DNA of 44,194 bases from VRUE01 sp963764365 (GCA_963764365.1 CAVXSI010000004.1:1-44194), one strand, 5' to 3'; shown: positions 15,395-22,816, counted from the stretch's first letter. A program made the numbers and translations. Notes: a model not told the origin generated them from the letters alone.

Positions 15395-16143
15395 GAGGCC
15401 GCTCCCTCGGCTCCGCCGGCCGCCGGCGCCGCCGCGGCGTGACGGTGGCGACGCTGCGCGAGCGTCAGGGTGGAGCTGGCGAGGAGGAGCCAGACCACGA
15501 AGGTGACGTAGTGGGCATAGAAGCCGAGCACGCCGGTCGCCGGGTTGAAGATCCCGCTCTGTGCGTAGGGGGTGACGAAGCCGAAGACCGAGGCGACCGC
15601 GGCGAGGATCGCCAGCCAGCCGAGCCATCTCGGCAGGCCGCCCGCTCTCAGGGTGACCTCCGCCACCCCGAGGAAGAAGACTGAGAACGCGGCGCCACCG
15701 AAGGCGAACGAGAGCGCCGCCGCCGTGTAGAGAGCGGGAACGGCTTCGGCTTGAGGGAGGCTAGTCGTGAGGGTCGAGGCGCCGGTGAGCACCAGACCCG
15801 TCAGGGTCAGCGCCACCCCGACCAGGGCGCCGCCCGAGGCGATCGCCGAGCCCCTCGCCGACCCACCCTCCGCGGCGCGAAGGACACCGCACAGGGTCCC
15901 CAGGAACCAGACGAACAGAGCGAGCCCGATGCCATTCAGCATCACCTGCGCCTTGATCCCGTTCAGGTGGTCGGCGACGAACGCCGGAGCGGCTTCGGCG
16001 TTGGCGATGTTCGGCAGCCGCGGGGTGTTGCCGCCGCTCGGATCGGTGTTGAGGAAGATGAGAAACGCGGCGAGGAAGAGCAGGACGGCGAGCAGCCCGC
16101 TCGCGGCGCCCATCTGCTGCCAGCTGCGATCTCGGTCGGACAC
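15391..16143 (-). CDS. Six-TM membrane protein, paralogue 1 (first gene of operon)
   Basis: 250 residues with six predicted helices at about 12-31, 62-85, 97-122, 137-160, 173-194 and 207-228. The N-terminus is short and cytoplasmic (MSDRDRSWQQMG), and the loop after helix 1 contains RLPNIANAEAAPAFVADHLNG. It pairs with the propeller-like protein encoded directly downstream (GTGA overlap), and the whole pair is repeated once in the operon. It lies 32 bp downstream of the shared 22-bp site, so the operon promoter is probably there. No family with known function recognised; the plan resembles small DUF4386-style membrane proteins, but I am not sure. Confidence 0.8.
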   Translation of the reverse strand: MSDRDRSWQQMGAASGLLAVLLFLAAFLIFLNTDPSGGNTPRLPNIANAEAAPAFVADHLNGIKAQVMLNGIGLALFVWFLGTLCGVLRAAEGGSARGSAIASGGALVGVALTLTGLVLTGASTLTTSLPQAEAVPALYTAAALSFAFGGAAFSVFFLGVAEVTLRAGGLPRWLGWLAILAAVASVFGFVTPYAQSGIFNPATGVLGFYAHYVTFVVWLLLASSTLTLAQRRHRHAAAAPAAGGAEGAAS

Positions 16144-16175
16144 GGTTCAGAACGTAGGCCCGCCGGGCGCCCCGT

Positions 16176-16197
16176 TCATCGTCCCGATGGGATGAAA
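16176..16197 (-). promoter_or_regulatory. Shared 22-bp regulatory site, copy 2
   Basis: On the minus strand: TTTCAT, a C, then CCATCGGGACGATGA. This is 21/22 identical to 10709-10730 and 32 bp upstream of the operon start at 16143. It contains the inverted repeat CATCG-GGA-CGATG. Likely target of one common regulator. Confidence 0.55.
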
Positions 16198-16212
16198 TCG
16201 GGGTACGGCGGG

Positions 16213-16365
16213 TCAGCCGACAGCTAGGCGGTCCGTGATAACGAGCCGGACCAGGAAGGCGACGACCACGCCGACGATCACCAGGGGCGCGACCGCTGGC
16301 CCGGCCGAGGCGGTGAGGACGATGCCCAGGATCGAGCCGGCGAGCGGCAGTCCCAGCACTGCCAC
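16213..16365 (-). CDS. Possible 50-aa two-helix membrane protein
   Basis: From GTG 16365: VAVLGLPLAGSILGIVLTASAG, then PLVIVGVVVAFLVRLVITDRLAVG, two hydrophobic stretches joined by a short turn. No Shine-Dalgarno is visible. It lies between tRNA-Pro and the membrane operon. Composition is protein-like but the evidence is thin; it may be the tail of a lost gene. Confidence 0.3.
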   Translation of the reverse strand: MAVLGLPLAGSILGIVLTASAGPAVAPLVIVGVVVAFLVRLVITDRLAVG

Positions 16366-16399
16366 GACATGGGTTCGGTGGGCCTGGGCGGTCGTGGAT

Positions 16400-16420
16400 C
16401 GGTACCAAAAGCGGTACCAC
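16400..16420. repeat. Paired GGTACC motif, right copy
   Basis: CGGTACC, AAAAG, CGGTACCAC; the copy at 7286-7305 differs only by one fewer A. It ends 72 bp before the 3' end of tRNA-Pro, nearly the same spacing as the other copy has to the tRNA-Met-like fragment. Confidence 0.5.
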
Positions 16421-16463
16421 AAGAGGCTCTTGAATCTCGCCCGCCTGGCTCGAGGAACCGAGA

Positions 16464-16482
16464 GCCCGCTTCGGAAGCGGGC
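16464..16482. terminator. Hairpin just downstream of tRNA-Pro
   Basis: GCCCGCTTC, G, GAAGCGGGC: a perfect 9-bp stem 10 bp beyond the tRNA-Pro 3' end on the minus strand. Position fits termination or 3' processing of the tRNA transcript; no strong T run. Confidence 0.45.
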
Positions 16483-16492
16483 CTCCGGGATA

Positions 16493-16566
16493 TCGGGGAG
16501 GCCGGATTTGAACCGGCGACCGCTCGGCCCCCAGCCGAGTGCGCTACCAGACTGCGCCACTCCCCG
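16493..16566 (-). tRNA. tRNA-Pro (anticodon GGG)
   Basis: A complete cloverleaf on the minus strand: acceptor CGGGGAG paired with CTCCCCG, D-arm GCGC..GCGC, anticodon loop CTGGGGG (anticodon GGG), T-arm GCCGG TTCAAAT CCGGC, discriminator A, no encoded CCA. Its 3' end is duplicated at 7149 and 6617, so it has served as an integration target. Confidence 0.95.
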
Positions 16567-16685
16567 TGGCTGTCGTTCATTTTGGCGGATTGGCGGGCGG
16601 GCGGCGGACCGGGCGGCGACCAAGCCGCTCTTCGGGCAAACTGAGCGCTGCGAGGGATCCGCGGCAGCGGGCTCTCGCGCTCCCC

Positions 16686-16756
16686 GCGGCGGTAGCTCAA
16701 TGGTAGAGCCTCAGCCTTCCAAGCTGATGATGCGAGTTCGATTCTCGTCCGCCGCT
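16686..16756 (+). tRNA. tRNA-Gly (anticodon TCC)
   Basis: A 71-nt cloverleaf: acceptor GCGGCGG with CCGCCGC, D-arm GCTC..GAGC, anticodon loop CTTCCAA (TCC), T-arm GCGAG TTCGATT CTCGT, discriminator T. It lies just upstream of the zinc-uptake operon and is divergent from tRNA-Pro. Confidence 0.95.
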
Positions 16757-16785
16757 TGACCCGGTCCGCTGGCCGGCCGCCGCCG

Positions 16786-16816
16786 AGTAAACTAGATTTA
16801 GTCTCATTATCATCTC
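16786..16816. promoter_or_regulatory. AT-rich promoter with Fur/Zur-box-like sequence
   Basis: A sudden A/T-rich stretch (ACTAGATTTAGTCTCATTATCATCT) between tRNA-Gly and the zinc operon. TCATTATCAT resembles half of a Fur/Zur box; symmetry is weak. A Fur-family regulator is encoded at the operon end, which supports the reading, but the site is only a candidate. Confidence 0.35.
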
Positions 16817-16860
16817 GGACTTCACCGAGAGTCCTCGCCGACCAGGAGACGACCGACCCC

Positions 16861-18612
16861 TTGCTCGAGCCCTTCCAGCTTCCCTTCGTCCAGCGGGGAC
16901 TGATCGAGGTGCTGATCCTCGCCATTCCCGCCGGGCTGCTCGGCAGCTGGATCGTGTTGCGCGGCCTCGCCTTCTTCTCCCACGCGGTCGGGACCGCCGC
17001 CTTTCCCGGTCTGGTCTTGGCCGACGGCCTGGGCTTCGCCGCTCCGCTCGGCGCCTTCGGCGCCGCGCTCGCCTTCACCGCAGGGACCTCGGGCCTGCGC
17101 GGCCGCCGCAACGGCCAGGACGCGGTGGTGGCGTTGGTCCTGGTCGGCTGCCTCGCCGCCGGCGTGATCCTCGCCAGCGATGTGTTCGGCTCGGGCTCGA
17201 ACATCGAGACGCTGCTGTTCGGCAGCCTGCTGCTGGTTGACGGCGGCGATCTCCTGCTCGCCGGCTGCGCCGCCGCCGCGACGCTGCTCGCCAGCGCCCT
17301 GATCGGACAGCACTGGCTTCGGATCGGCTTCGACCCGACGCTCGCCGATCCAGCCGGCCCGAGCCCGCGGATCTTCGACGCGGTGCTGCTCGGCCTGGTC
17401 GCGCTGGCGAGCACGGCGGCGCTGACCGTGGTTGGAGCCCTGCTCGTCACCGCGCTCTTTCTCGTCCCCGCCGCGACCGCGCGCCTGCTGACCAATCGGC
17501 TGCTCGGCTGGCAGCTCCTCAGCGTCGGCCTGGTCGCGCTCGAGGGCACGGTCGGCCTCTGGCTCTCGGTCAAGACCGACGCCCCTCCGGGGGCGACGAT
17601 CGCCTGCGTCGCCGGGGCCGCCTTCGTCGTGGTCGCGGCGGCGCGCGCGCTGCTCCGTCTCTCCCCCCGCGCCGCGACCGTCGCCACCGCGCTCGCGACC
17701 CTGGCGCTGCTCGGGGCCGGGTGCGGTGGCGGCTCCGGCGACGCGGGCTCGGCGAAGCTCGACATCGTGGCCACCACGTCCCAGCTCGGCGACTTCGTGC
17801 GCAACGTCGGCGGCGACGAGGTCGACGTCCACCAGGTCCTGCAGGCGAACACCGACCCGCACGACTACGAGCCACGGCCCTCCGACGTGGAGGCAACGGC
17901 CGGCGCGAAGCTGGTCTTCGCGAATGGCGACGACCTCGACGCTTGGGTGGATCAGCTCGTCGCCGACAGCGGCAGCGATGCCGAAGTCGTCGACCTCGGC
18001 GCCAGCGTCCCGATCCGCCTGCCCGGCGAGTCCTCGGGGTCGGAGGCGTCGGGATACGACCCCCACTGGTGGCACGATCCGCGCAATGCCGAGGCCGCGG
18101 TGCGGCAGATCGAGCGCGCGCTGGCCGCCGCCGCTCCCTCGCAGACGGCGCAGTTCGCGCGCAACGCCGACGCCTACCTCGCGGAGCTGAGGGCGCTGGA
18201 CCGCGGGATCGCCACGTGCATCGACTCGGTGCCGACGTCGCGGCGCAAGCTGGTCACCGACCACGACGCCTTCGGCTACTTCGCCAACCGCTACGGAATC
18301 GAGGTCGTCGGCGCGGCGATCCCCTCGCAGACGACCCAGGCGCAGGCATCGGCCAGGGACCTGAGCGAGCTGGCGAAGACGATCGAAGCCGAGAACGTGA
18401 GGGCGATCTTCCCCGAGAGCTCGCTCAGCCCCAAGGTGGCCGAGGCGGTCGCACGCCAGACCGGCGCCTCGGCCGATTACACGCTGTACGGCGACACACT
18501 CGGGCCCGAAGGGTCGAGCGGGGACACCTACCTGGGGATGGAGGAGGCGAACGCCGAGGCGATGGTCCGGGGGTTCACCGGCGGAGGTCACGGATGCAGG
18601 CTGAAGCCCTGA
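16861..18612 (+). CDS. Fused zinc ABC transporter: ZnuB-like permease + ZnuA-like binding protein
   Basis: One uninterrupted frame of 583 codons. Residues 1-275 are an ABC-3 family permease (LLEPFQLPFVQRGLIEVLILAIPAGLLGSWIVLRGLAFFSHAVG ... ALLVTALFLVPAATARLL). Around 275-287 comes a signal-like helix ending in lipobox LLGAGC, then residues 290-583 form a zinc-binding protein of the ZnuA cluster with ligand motifs DPHDYEPRPSD, DPHWWHDPRNAEA and TDHDAFGYFANRYGI. Normally these are two polypeptides. TTG 16861 aligns with the start of the second permease (MLEPLQ) and has AGGAGA about 12 nt upstream. The internal lipobox might be processed, or an internal start (GTG near 17629) might also give free ZnuA. 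The His-rich metal loop between the first two motifs is missing. Confidence 0.88.
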   Translation: MLEPFQLPFVQRGLIEVLILAIPAGLLGSWIVLRGLAFFSHAVGTAAFPGLVLADGLGFAAPLGAFGAALAFTAGTSGLRGRRNGQDAVVALVLVGCLAAGVILASDVFGSGSNIETLLFGSLLLVDGGDLLLAGCAAAATLLASALIGQHWLRIGFDPTLADPAGPSPRIFDAVLLGLVALASTAALTVVGALLVTALFLVPAATARLLTNRLLGWQLLSVGLVALEGTVGLWLSVKTDAPPGATIACVAGAAFVVVAAARALLRLSPRAATVATALATLALLGAGCGGGSGDAGSAKLDIVATTSQLGDFVRNVGGDEVDVHQVLQANTDPHDYEPRPSDVEATAGAKLVFANGDDLDAWVDQLVADSGSDAEVVDLGASVPIRLPGESSGSEASGYDPHWWHDPRNAEAAVRQIERALAAAAPSQTAQFARNADAYLAELRALDRGIATCIDSVPTSRRKLVTDHDAFGYFANRYGIEVVGAAIPSQTTQAQASARDLSELAKTIEAENVRAIFPESSLSPKVAEAVARQTGASADYTLYGDTLGPEGSSGDTYLGMEEANAEAMVRGFTGGGHGCRLKP

Positions 18613-19337
18613 TCGAGGCCAGCGGACTCGCCGCCGGCTACGACGGCAGGCCGGCGATCTCCGGCGTCTCCTTCTCCCTGGAACCCGGTGAGAGGTTGGC
18701 GCTGCTCGGTCCGAACGGCGGCGGCAAGACCACCCTGCTGCGAGCGCTGCTGGGCGAGCTGCGCCCGCTGGCCGGAGAGCTTCGCGTCGGCGCGCGCTGC
18801 GGGACCGTCCCGCAGACCGAGCGCGCCCGGCTCGACTATCCCGTCTCGGCGCTCGACGTGGCCGCGATGGGGACGCTCGCGCGGCTCCCCTGGTGGCGGC
18901 GGCCGGGACGCCGTGAGCGCGAGGCCGCGATGCAAGCGCTGCGCAGGGTCGGCCTCGACGAGCTGGCCGCCGAGACCTTCGGCAAGCTCTCCGGGGGTCA
19001 GCGCCAGCGGGTCCTGATCGCCCGCAGCCTCACGCAGGACGCTCGGATCCTGCTGCTCGACGAGCCGTTCTCCGGTCTGGACCGCCCCAGCTTCGAGCGC
19101 CTGGAAGCGCTGATCGAGACTCTGGCCGGAGAGGGACGGGCGGTGCTGATCGCCACCCACGACCTCGACCAGGCGCGCCGCTCCGACAGCGTGCTCTGCC
19201 TCAACCGCAGCCAGGTCGCGGTCGGGCCGCCCGAGGAGGTGCTGGACCTCGCCGTCCTCGAAGCCACCTACGGGGGCGCGATCGTCGAGCTGCCCGGCTC
19301 CGACACCCGGGCGATCCTCCCGCCCCACCACCACTAG
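18594..19337 (+). CDS. znuC: Zinc ABC transporter ATP-binding protein
   Basis: 247 residues. Walker A LLGPNGGGKTT (38-48), Q-loop near VPQTE, signature LSGGQRQ (132-138), Walker B ILLLDEPFSGLD (152-163), H-loop H189 (LIATHDLDQA). It energises uptake through the two permeases. ATG 18594 has GGAGG 6 nt upstream and overlaps the fusion gene by 19 bp, so translation is probably coupled. The C-terminus ends PPHHH, which could bind metal. The signature and neighbours place it in the Zn/Mn family (ZnuC/TroB). Confidence 0.9.
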   Translation: MQAEALIEASGLAAGYDGRPAISGVSFSLEPGERLALLGPNGGGKTTLLRALLGELRPLAGELRVGARCGTVPQTERARLDYPVSALDVAAMGTLARLPWWRRPGRREREAAMQALRRVGLDELAAETFGKLSGGQRQRVLIARSLTQDARILLLDEPFSGLDRPSFERLEALIETLAGEGRAVLIATHDLDQARRSDSVLCLNRSQVAVGPPEEVLDLAVLEATYGGAIVELPGSDTRAILPPHHH

Positions 19338-19339
19338 CG

Positions 19340-20185
19340 ATGCTCGAGCCACTGCAAGACGAGTTCATGAGGCGCGCGATCGCCGAGATGACCCTGCTCG
19401 GGATCGCCGGCGGCGCGTTGGGCTGCTGGGTGGTCCTCTACCGGCTCCCCTACGCAGCCGAGTCGCTGGCGCACTCGATCTTCCCCGGCTTGGTGCTCGC
19501 CGCGATCGCCGGCGTGCCGCTGATCCTCGGCGGGGCGCCCGGCATCGTCTTGGCGGCGCTGGCGATCGCGATCGTCGCGCGGGCTCCCGGCGTCGGCCGC
19601 GAGGTGGCGGTCGGGGTCGTCGTCACCACCCTGTTCGGGCTCGGGGCGCTGCTGGCGCTCTCGCCGGCCTCCCCGCCCGGCATCCAGGAGGTCCTGTTCG
19701 GCGACATCCTCGGTCCCTCCGATGTCGATCTGCTGGCGGCCGGCGCCCTTGCCCTGGTGGTCGTCGCCTGGCTCTCGCTTCTTCACGGCCGGCTGCTGAC
19801 CGGCGGCTTCGATCGCGCTGCCGCGCGATCCCTGGGCGCGGCGCCGGGGAGCACCGAAGCGGTCCTTCTCGTCCTGCTCGCGCTGGCGATCGTGGTCGCC
19901 GTCCAGGGGCTCGGCAACCTGCTCGTCGTCGCGATCTTCGTCGGGCCCGCGGCAACCGCCCGCCAGCTGACCGAGCGGATCGCTCCGATGATCGCCCTCG
20001 CGGTCGCGGTCGCGGTGCTCGCCGGCCTCGCCGGCCTCTACCTCTCCTACTACGCGGGGACGGCCGGCGGCGCCTCGGTGGCGCTGGCGATCGTCGCGGC
20101 CTACCTGCTCTCGCTGCCGATCGCGCGCCTGCTGTCGGTGCTGCGCGGCGCGGAGAGGGCGTCGGCGGAGGCTACGATCGGCTGA
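19340..20185 (+). CDS. Zinc/manganese ABC transporter permease (ABC-3 family)
   Basis: 281 residues with about eight hydrophobic helices, e.g. EMTLLGIAGGALGCWVVLYRLPYAAESLAHSIFPGLVLA at the N-terminus and GLGNLLVVAIFVGPAATARQLTERI near 195, the conserved cytoplasmic coupling region of the family. It follows the ATPase stop by 2 bp. With the permease half of the fusion protein, the operon encodes two different permease domains, which suggests a heterodimeric membrane channel. Confidence 0.9.
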   Translation: MLEPLQDEFMRRAIAEMTLLGIAGGALGCWVVLYRLPYAAESLAHSIFPGLVLAAIAGVPLILGGAPGIVLAALAIAIVARAPGVGREVAVGVVVTTLFGLGALLALSPASPPGIQEVLFGDILGPSDVDLLAAGALALVVVAWLSLLHGRLLTGGFDRAAARSLGAAPGSTEAVLLVLLALAIVVAVQGLGNLLVVAIFVGPAATARQLTERIAPMIALAVAVAVLAGLAGLYLSYYAGTAGGASVALAIVAAYLLSLPIARLLSVLRGAERASAEATIG

Positions 20186-20186
20186 G

Positions 20187-20633
20187 ATGCCCACGGCCGT
20201 CGACACCGCATGGACCGAGCACGCGCTGACGACGCTCGGCGAGGCCGGCTACCGGCGCGGCGGCGCCCGCACCGCCGTGGTCGAGTCGCTCGCCCGTCAC
20301 GACTGCGCGGTGACCGCCTTGGAGCTGGAGGAGGAGCTGCGGCGCGGCAGGGCCTCGGTCGGCCGCGCCAGCGTCTACCGCGCGCTCGAGCTGCTGGAGG
20401 AGCTGCGGCTGGTGCAGCGCGTCGAGGCGGCGCGCGGGATCGCCGCCTACGAGCGAGTCGACCCCAAAGGGCGCCACCACCATCACGCGATCTGCCGGCG
20501 CTGCGGCCGGATGGAGCCCTTCGAGAATCGCGGCCTCGAGCGGGCGATCGGGCAGGTGTCCGAGCAGGTGCCCTTCGAGATCGCCGAGCACGACGTCGTG
20601 CTCCGCGGCCTCTGCGAGCGCTGCGCGAGCTGA
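20187..20633 (+). CDS. zur: Fur-family regulator, probably zinc sensor Zur
   Basis: 148 residues. N-terminal winged helix (ALTTLGEAGYRRGGARTAVVESLARHDCAVTALELEEEL ... VGRASVYRALELLEELRLVQRVE), then the metal-sensing half with GRHHHHAICRRCGRMEPF (H97-100, C103, C106) and GLCERC (C143, C146), the structural Cys4 site of Fur proteins. It is the last gene of the zinc operon (start 1 bp after the permease stop), and the context points to Zur: with zinc bound it would repress the operon, making a feedback loop. The AT-rich stretch at 16786 is the likely operator. Confidence 0.9.
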   Translation: MPTAVDTAWTEHALTTLGEAGYRRGGARTAVVESLARHDCAVTALELEEELRRGRASVGRASVYRALELLEELRLVQRVEAARGIAAYERVDPKGRHHHHAICRRCGRMEPFENRGLERAIGQVSEQVPFEIAEHDVVLRGLCERCAS

Positions 20634-20671
20634 CGACGTCACCGTCGCGAAACGAGCGCAGCTTTGTGCGC

Positions 20672-21778
20672 CTACGGCGCCAGCAGGTAGAAGCGGTAGA
20701 AGTCGTTGTCGATCGGGAGGACCTCGAAGCGGCCGAACCCGGCCCGCTGGGCGTAGTCGCGCACGGTCTCCGCCCTCATCACGGTGCCGGTGCCGGCTGC
20801 GTTCTCGCCGACCATCCCGACCGGCAGGCAGTGGAGGATGCTGAAGCCATAGTAGAAGCGCTCGATCTCGTCGGTCGGCGGTTCGAACGCGTCGGGGACC
20901 CGCTCGTCGGCGACGATCACCGAGCCGCGATCGGCGAGCATGCCTCGGGTGGCGGCGAGCACGGCGACCGGCTGGGACATGTCGTGAAGGGCCTCGTGGA
21001 TGTAGACGAAGTCGTAGGCGCCCGCCAGCTCCTCGTCCGCGGCATCTCGCTGGTGGAACCGCACGCGGTCCTCGAGGCCGCTCCCGGCCAGGTGCCCTCG
21101 GGCCGCCTCGATCGACGCCGCGTCAGTGTCGATGCCATCGACGACGACCTTCGGATACCCGCGCGCGAGAGCAAGGCTCGAGTAGCCCTGGCCGCAGGCC
21201 ACGTCGGCGACGCGCGCCGGCGGATCGGCGCGCAACCGGTCGTGCACCGGGGGCACCGCCGGCAGCCACTCGGTGGCGAGCAACTGCTCGAACATCGGCC
21301 GCGTGAAGCGGGCCTGGCCCTCGTGCAGATCGGCGCCGTAGCCCTCGAAGGGGACGCCCTCGCCGGTTCGAAAGGCCTCCAGCACGGCATCCAGCGGGCG
21401 CACGGAGCCGACCACGAGCTGGCCCAGCGGCGCGATGCAATTGAGGCTCGGCTCGTCGACCAACGCCTCGGCGTGGCCGGGCGGAAGCGAGTACCTGCGC
21501 GCCGCCGCGTCGCCGTTGGCGGGCTCGAGCTCGAGAATGCCGGTCGCGGCCTGCTGCTCCAGCCACTCGCGCACGTAGCGCTCGCTCAGCCCGGCCGCGG
21601 TGGCCAGCTCGGCCGAGGTCAAAGGGCCGCGCTCGGCAAGCGCGCGGTAGAGCCCGAGCTTGTCGCCGATGTACACGGCGAGCACATCCCAGGTGCCGAC
21701 CGCCGCCATGAACAAACGCTCGACCAGCGCATCGCGTCGCTCGTCGGCGGTCAGCGGCGCGGAACTTTCATCAGGCAT
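20672..21778 (-). CDS. SAM-dependent methyltransferase (Rv2258c-like, winged-helix N-terminus)
   Basis: 368 residues. The N-terminal part (about 20-110) is a winged-helix dimerisation domain (GLYRALAERGPLTSAELATAAGLSERYVREWLEQQAATGIL). The C-terminal Rossmann domain has SAM motif I RVADVACGQGYSSLALA (190-205), acidic VDGIDTDAASIEAA (motif II) and FVYIHEALHDMSQP (motif IV). The layout is that of mycobacterial Rv2258c-type methyltransferases and O-methyltransferase relatives. Substrate unknown. It converges with the Fur gene (38 bp) and its start is 30 bp from the first tRNA-Trp fragment, so it marks the edge of the ancestral chromosome. Confidence 0.85.
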   Translation of the reverse strand: MPDESSAPLTADERRDALVERLFMAAVGTWDVLAVYIGDKLGLYRALAERGPLTSAELATAAGLSERYVREWLEQQAATGILELEPANGDAAARRYSLPPGHAEALVDEPSLNCIAPLGQLVVGSVRPLDAVLEAFRTGEGVPFEGYGADLHEGQARFTRPMFEQLLATEWLPAVPPVHDRLRADPPARVADVACGQGYSSLALARGYPKVVVDGIDTDAASIEAARGHLAGSGLEDRVRFHQRDAADEELAGAYDFVYIHEALHDMSQPVAVLAATRGMLADRGSVIVADERVPDAFEPPTDEIERFYYGFSILHCLPVGMVGENAAGTGTVMRAETVRDYAQRAGFGRFEVLPIDNDFYRFYLLAP

Positions 21779-21809
21779 CGTCGATCACCCTGTCTGAGTG
21801 TCGCAGGCG

Positions 21810-21859
21810 GCGAGCGGGGCAGCCAGGACTCGAACCTGGAATCGCCGGTTTTGGAGACC
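21810..21859 (-). repeat. tRNA-Trp 3' half, att-like copy 1 (leftmost)
   Basis: The minus strand reads CTCCAAAACCGGCG, CCAGG TTCGAGT CCTGG, CTGCCCCG: anticodon loop (CCA), T-arm and acceptor 3' strand of tRNA-Trp. It is identical over 49 bp to the sequence at the right window edge (44146-44194). Upstream of the anticodon, 6 of 7 acceptor pairs could form (GGGGGAG) but there is no D-stem, so this is a scar or decayed pseudo-tRNA. Confidence 0.75.
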
Positions 21860-21920
21860 GTGCGCATAGCCGTTAACTCACTCCCCCAGGGGCTTTGCAG
21901 AGCCAAATCCTAGTCGAGGG

Positions 21921-21946
21921 TTCCCCCAGGGCAATGCCGGGGGGAA
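21921..21946. terminator. Hairpin downstream of vapC (21966)
   Basis: TTCCCCC paired with GGGGGAA around AGGGCAATGCCG, 20 bp beyond the minus-strand vapC stop. Candidate terminator of the VapBC operon. Confidence 0.4.
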
Positions 21947-21965
21947 TGAAGCGATCCGCGGTTGC

Positions 21966-22358
21966 TCAATCGAGGACGACGACCTCGCAGCGGATACCCG
22001 CCGCCCGCTTCATCCCACCATCCGCCGTCATGAGCACCGTGCCAAGGGACTCGGCGAGGGCAACGTAGGAGGCATCGTAGGCGCTGAGATTGTCGCGCAA
22101 CTCCCAGATTCGAGCGAGTAGCGGCAGGTGAGGGATGCGCCGAAGGGGCAGCGCTGCGAGGTCGGCGAGAGCCTGGGCAGATCGGCGCTGATCGAGCCTC
22201 TTGGCCCGAGCGGCGCGGCGCAGGGTCGAGACGACCTCGAGGTCGATCAGCTCCGGCGCCACAAGCTGCTCGCCGCGCAGGCACTCGCGGGCACGGTCGC
22301 CGTCGGTGTCATCGTCGGCGAGCGCTGGCGCAAGTACGGATGCGTCGACGACGATCAC
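21966..22358 (-). CDS. vapC: VapC-type PIN-domain ribonuclease toxin
   Basis: 130 residues with PIN-domain acidic residues D5 (IVVDASVLAPAL), E41 (ELIDLEVVSTLRRA), D95 (LSAYDASYVALAE) and D113 (LMTADGGM). AYDA.YVALAE..G..L.T.D is the classical C-terminal half of VapC. It starts inside the antitoxin stop (ATGA, 22355-22358). The pair is the only cargo of the 1-kb interval between two tRNA-Trp fragments, so it may act as a stabilisation module of a mini-element. It is a different lineage from the VapC at 2787. Confidence 0.92.
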   Translation of the reverse strand: MIVVDASVLAPALADDDTDGDRARECLRGEQLVAPELIDLEVVSTLRRAARAKRLDQRRSAQALADLAALPLRRIPHLPLLARIWELRDNLSAYDASYVALAESLGTVLMTADGGMKRAAGIRCEVVVLD

Positions 22359-22588
22359 GCCGCACGCTGGCGGTCTTCGCGGAGGGTCTCGGCCGCGAAG
22401 TCAAGGCTGAGCGAGCCGCCAGCGCGGGCGCCTGCTCGGTCGAGGATCTCCTCTATCGTCTCCGCCTCGGCCTGTCGGGTGAGCTGGGCAAGCAGGTACT
22501 CCTGCATCGACTGCCCCGCGGCGGCGGCTCGCTGGCGCAAAACGCGATGCACCTTCGGCGGGACGTTCTTGATCTGGACACTTGGCAT
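22355..22588 (-). CDS. vapB: VapB-type antitoxin (FitA-like ribbon-helix-helix)
   Basis: 77 residues. MPSVQIKNVPPKVHRVLRQRAAAAGQSMQEYLLAQLTRQA is an Arc/FitA-type ribbon-helix-helix DNA-binding domain; the C-terminal section (EAETIEEILDRAGARAGGSLSLDFAAETLREDR) would bind and block the PIN toxin. ATG 22588 has AGGAGG 8 nt upstream. An inverted repeat at 22615-22629 overlaps the likely promoter, consistent with autoregulation by the VapBC complex. Confidence 0.9.
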   Translation of the reverse strand: MPSVQIKNVPPKVHRVLRQRAAAAGQSMQEYLLAQLTRQAEAETIEEILDRAGARAGGSLSLDFAAETLREDRQRAA

Positions 22589-22614
22589 GGCTTGAACCTC
22601 CTGGGGCTATCCTA

Positions 22615-22629
22615 GCGCCACTTTGGCGC
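22615..22629. promoter_or_regulatory. Inverted repeat upstream of vapB, probable operator
   Basis: GCGCCA-CTT-TGGCGC, perfect 6-bp arms, 27 bp upstream of the vapB start. On the minus strand TAGGAT follows directly and could be a -10 element. Typical position for VapB autoregulation. Confidence 0.45.
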
Positions 22630-22816
22630 CACGACAGGAACATTGGCGGTTGGGTCGGGACGAAGTGACCCGACCATCGCTGAGCTCCCCTCCCCTTGGA
22701 GGACCTCCGCAGGCTTGTCGGTAACCTCCGAATCGGGTGAGCCGGGCCGATCCGAGGCGCCCGCCACCGCAATCCCGTACCGGCAGCGGGAATGCGGCCA
22801 GTAGATCCAAGCGAAT

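Noticed and set aside
11660..15442. Plus-strand frames of 551 and 621 codons opposite the membrane/propeller operon
   Set aside because: Shadows of genes that have helices, propeller motifs and coupled starts on the minus strand.
16822..18591. Minus-strand 589-codon frame opposite the zinc permease/binding-protein gene
   Set aside because: Charged low-complexity shadow frame; the plus strand has clear zinc transporter motifs.
21810..21890. Complete tRNA-Trp gene
   Set aside because: Acceptor pairing is nearly possible, but there is no D-stem and the anticodon stem has a mismatch; treated as a scar or pseudo-tRNA.
20210..21913. Plus-strand 567-codon frame crossing the Fur gene and the methyltransferase
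   Set aside because: Runs through two real genes and a tRNA fragment; no domain pattern.
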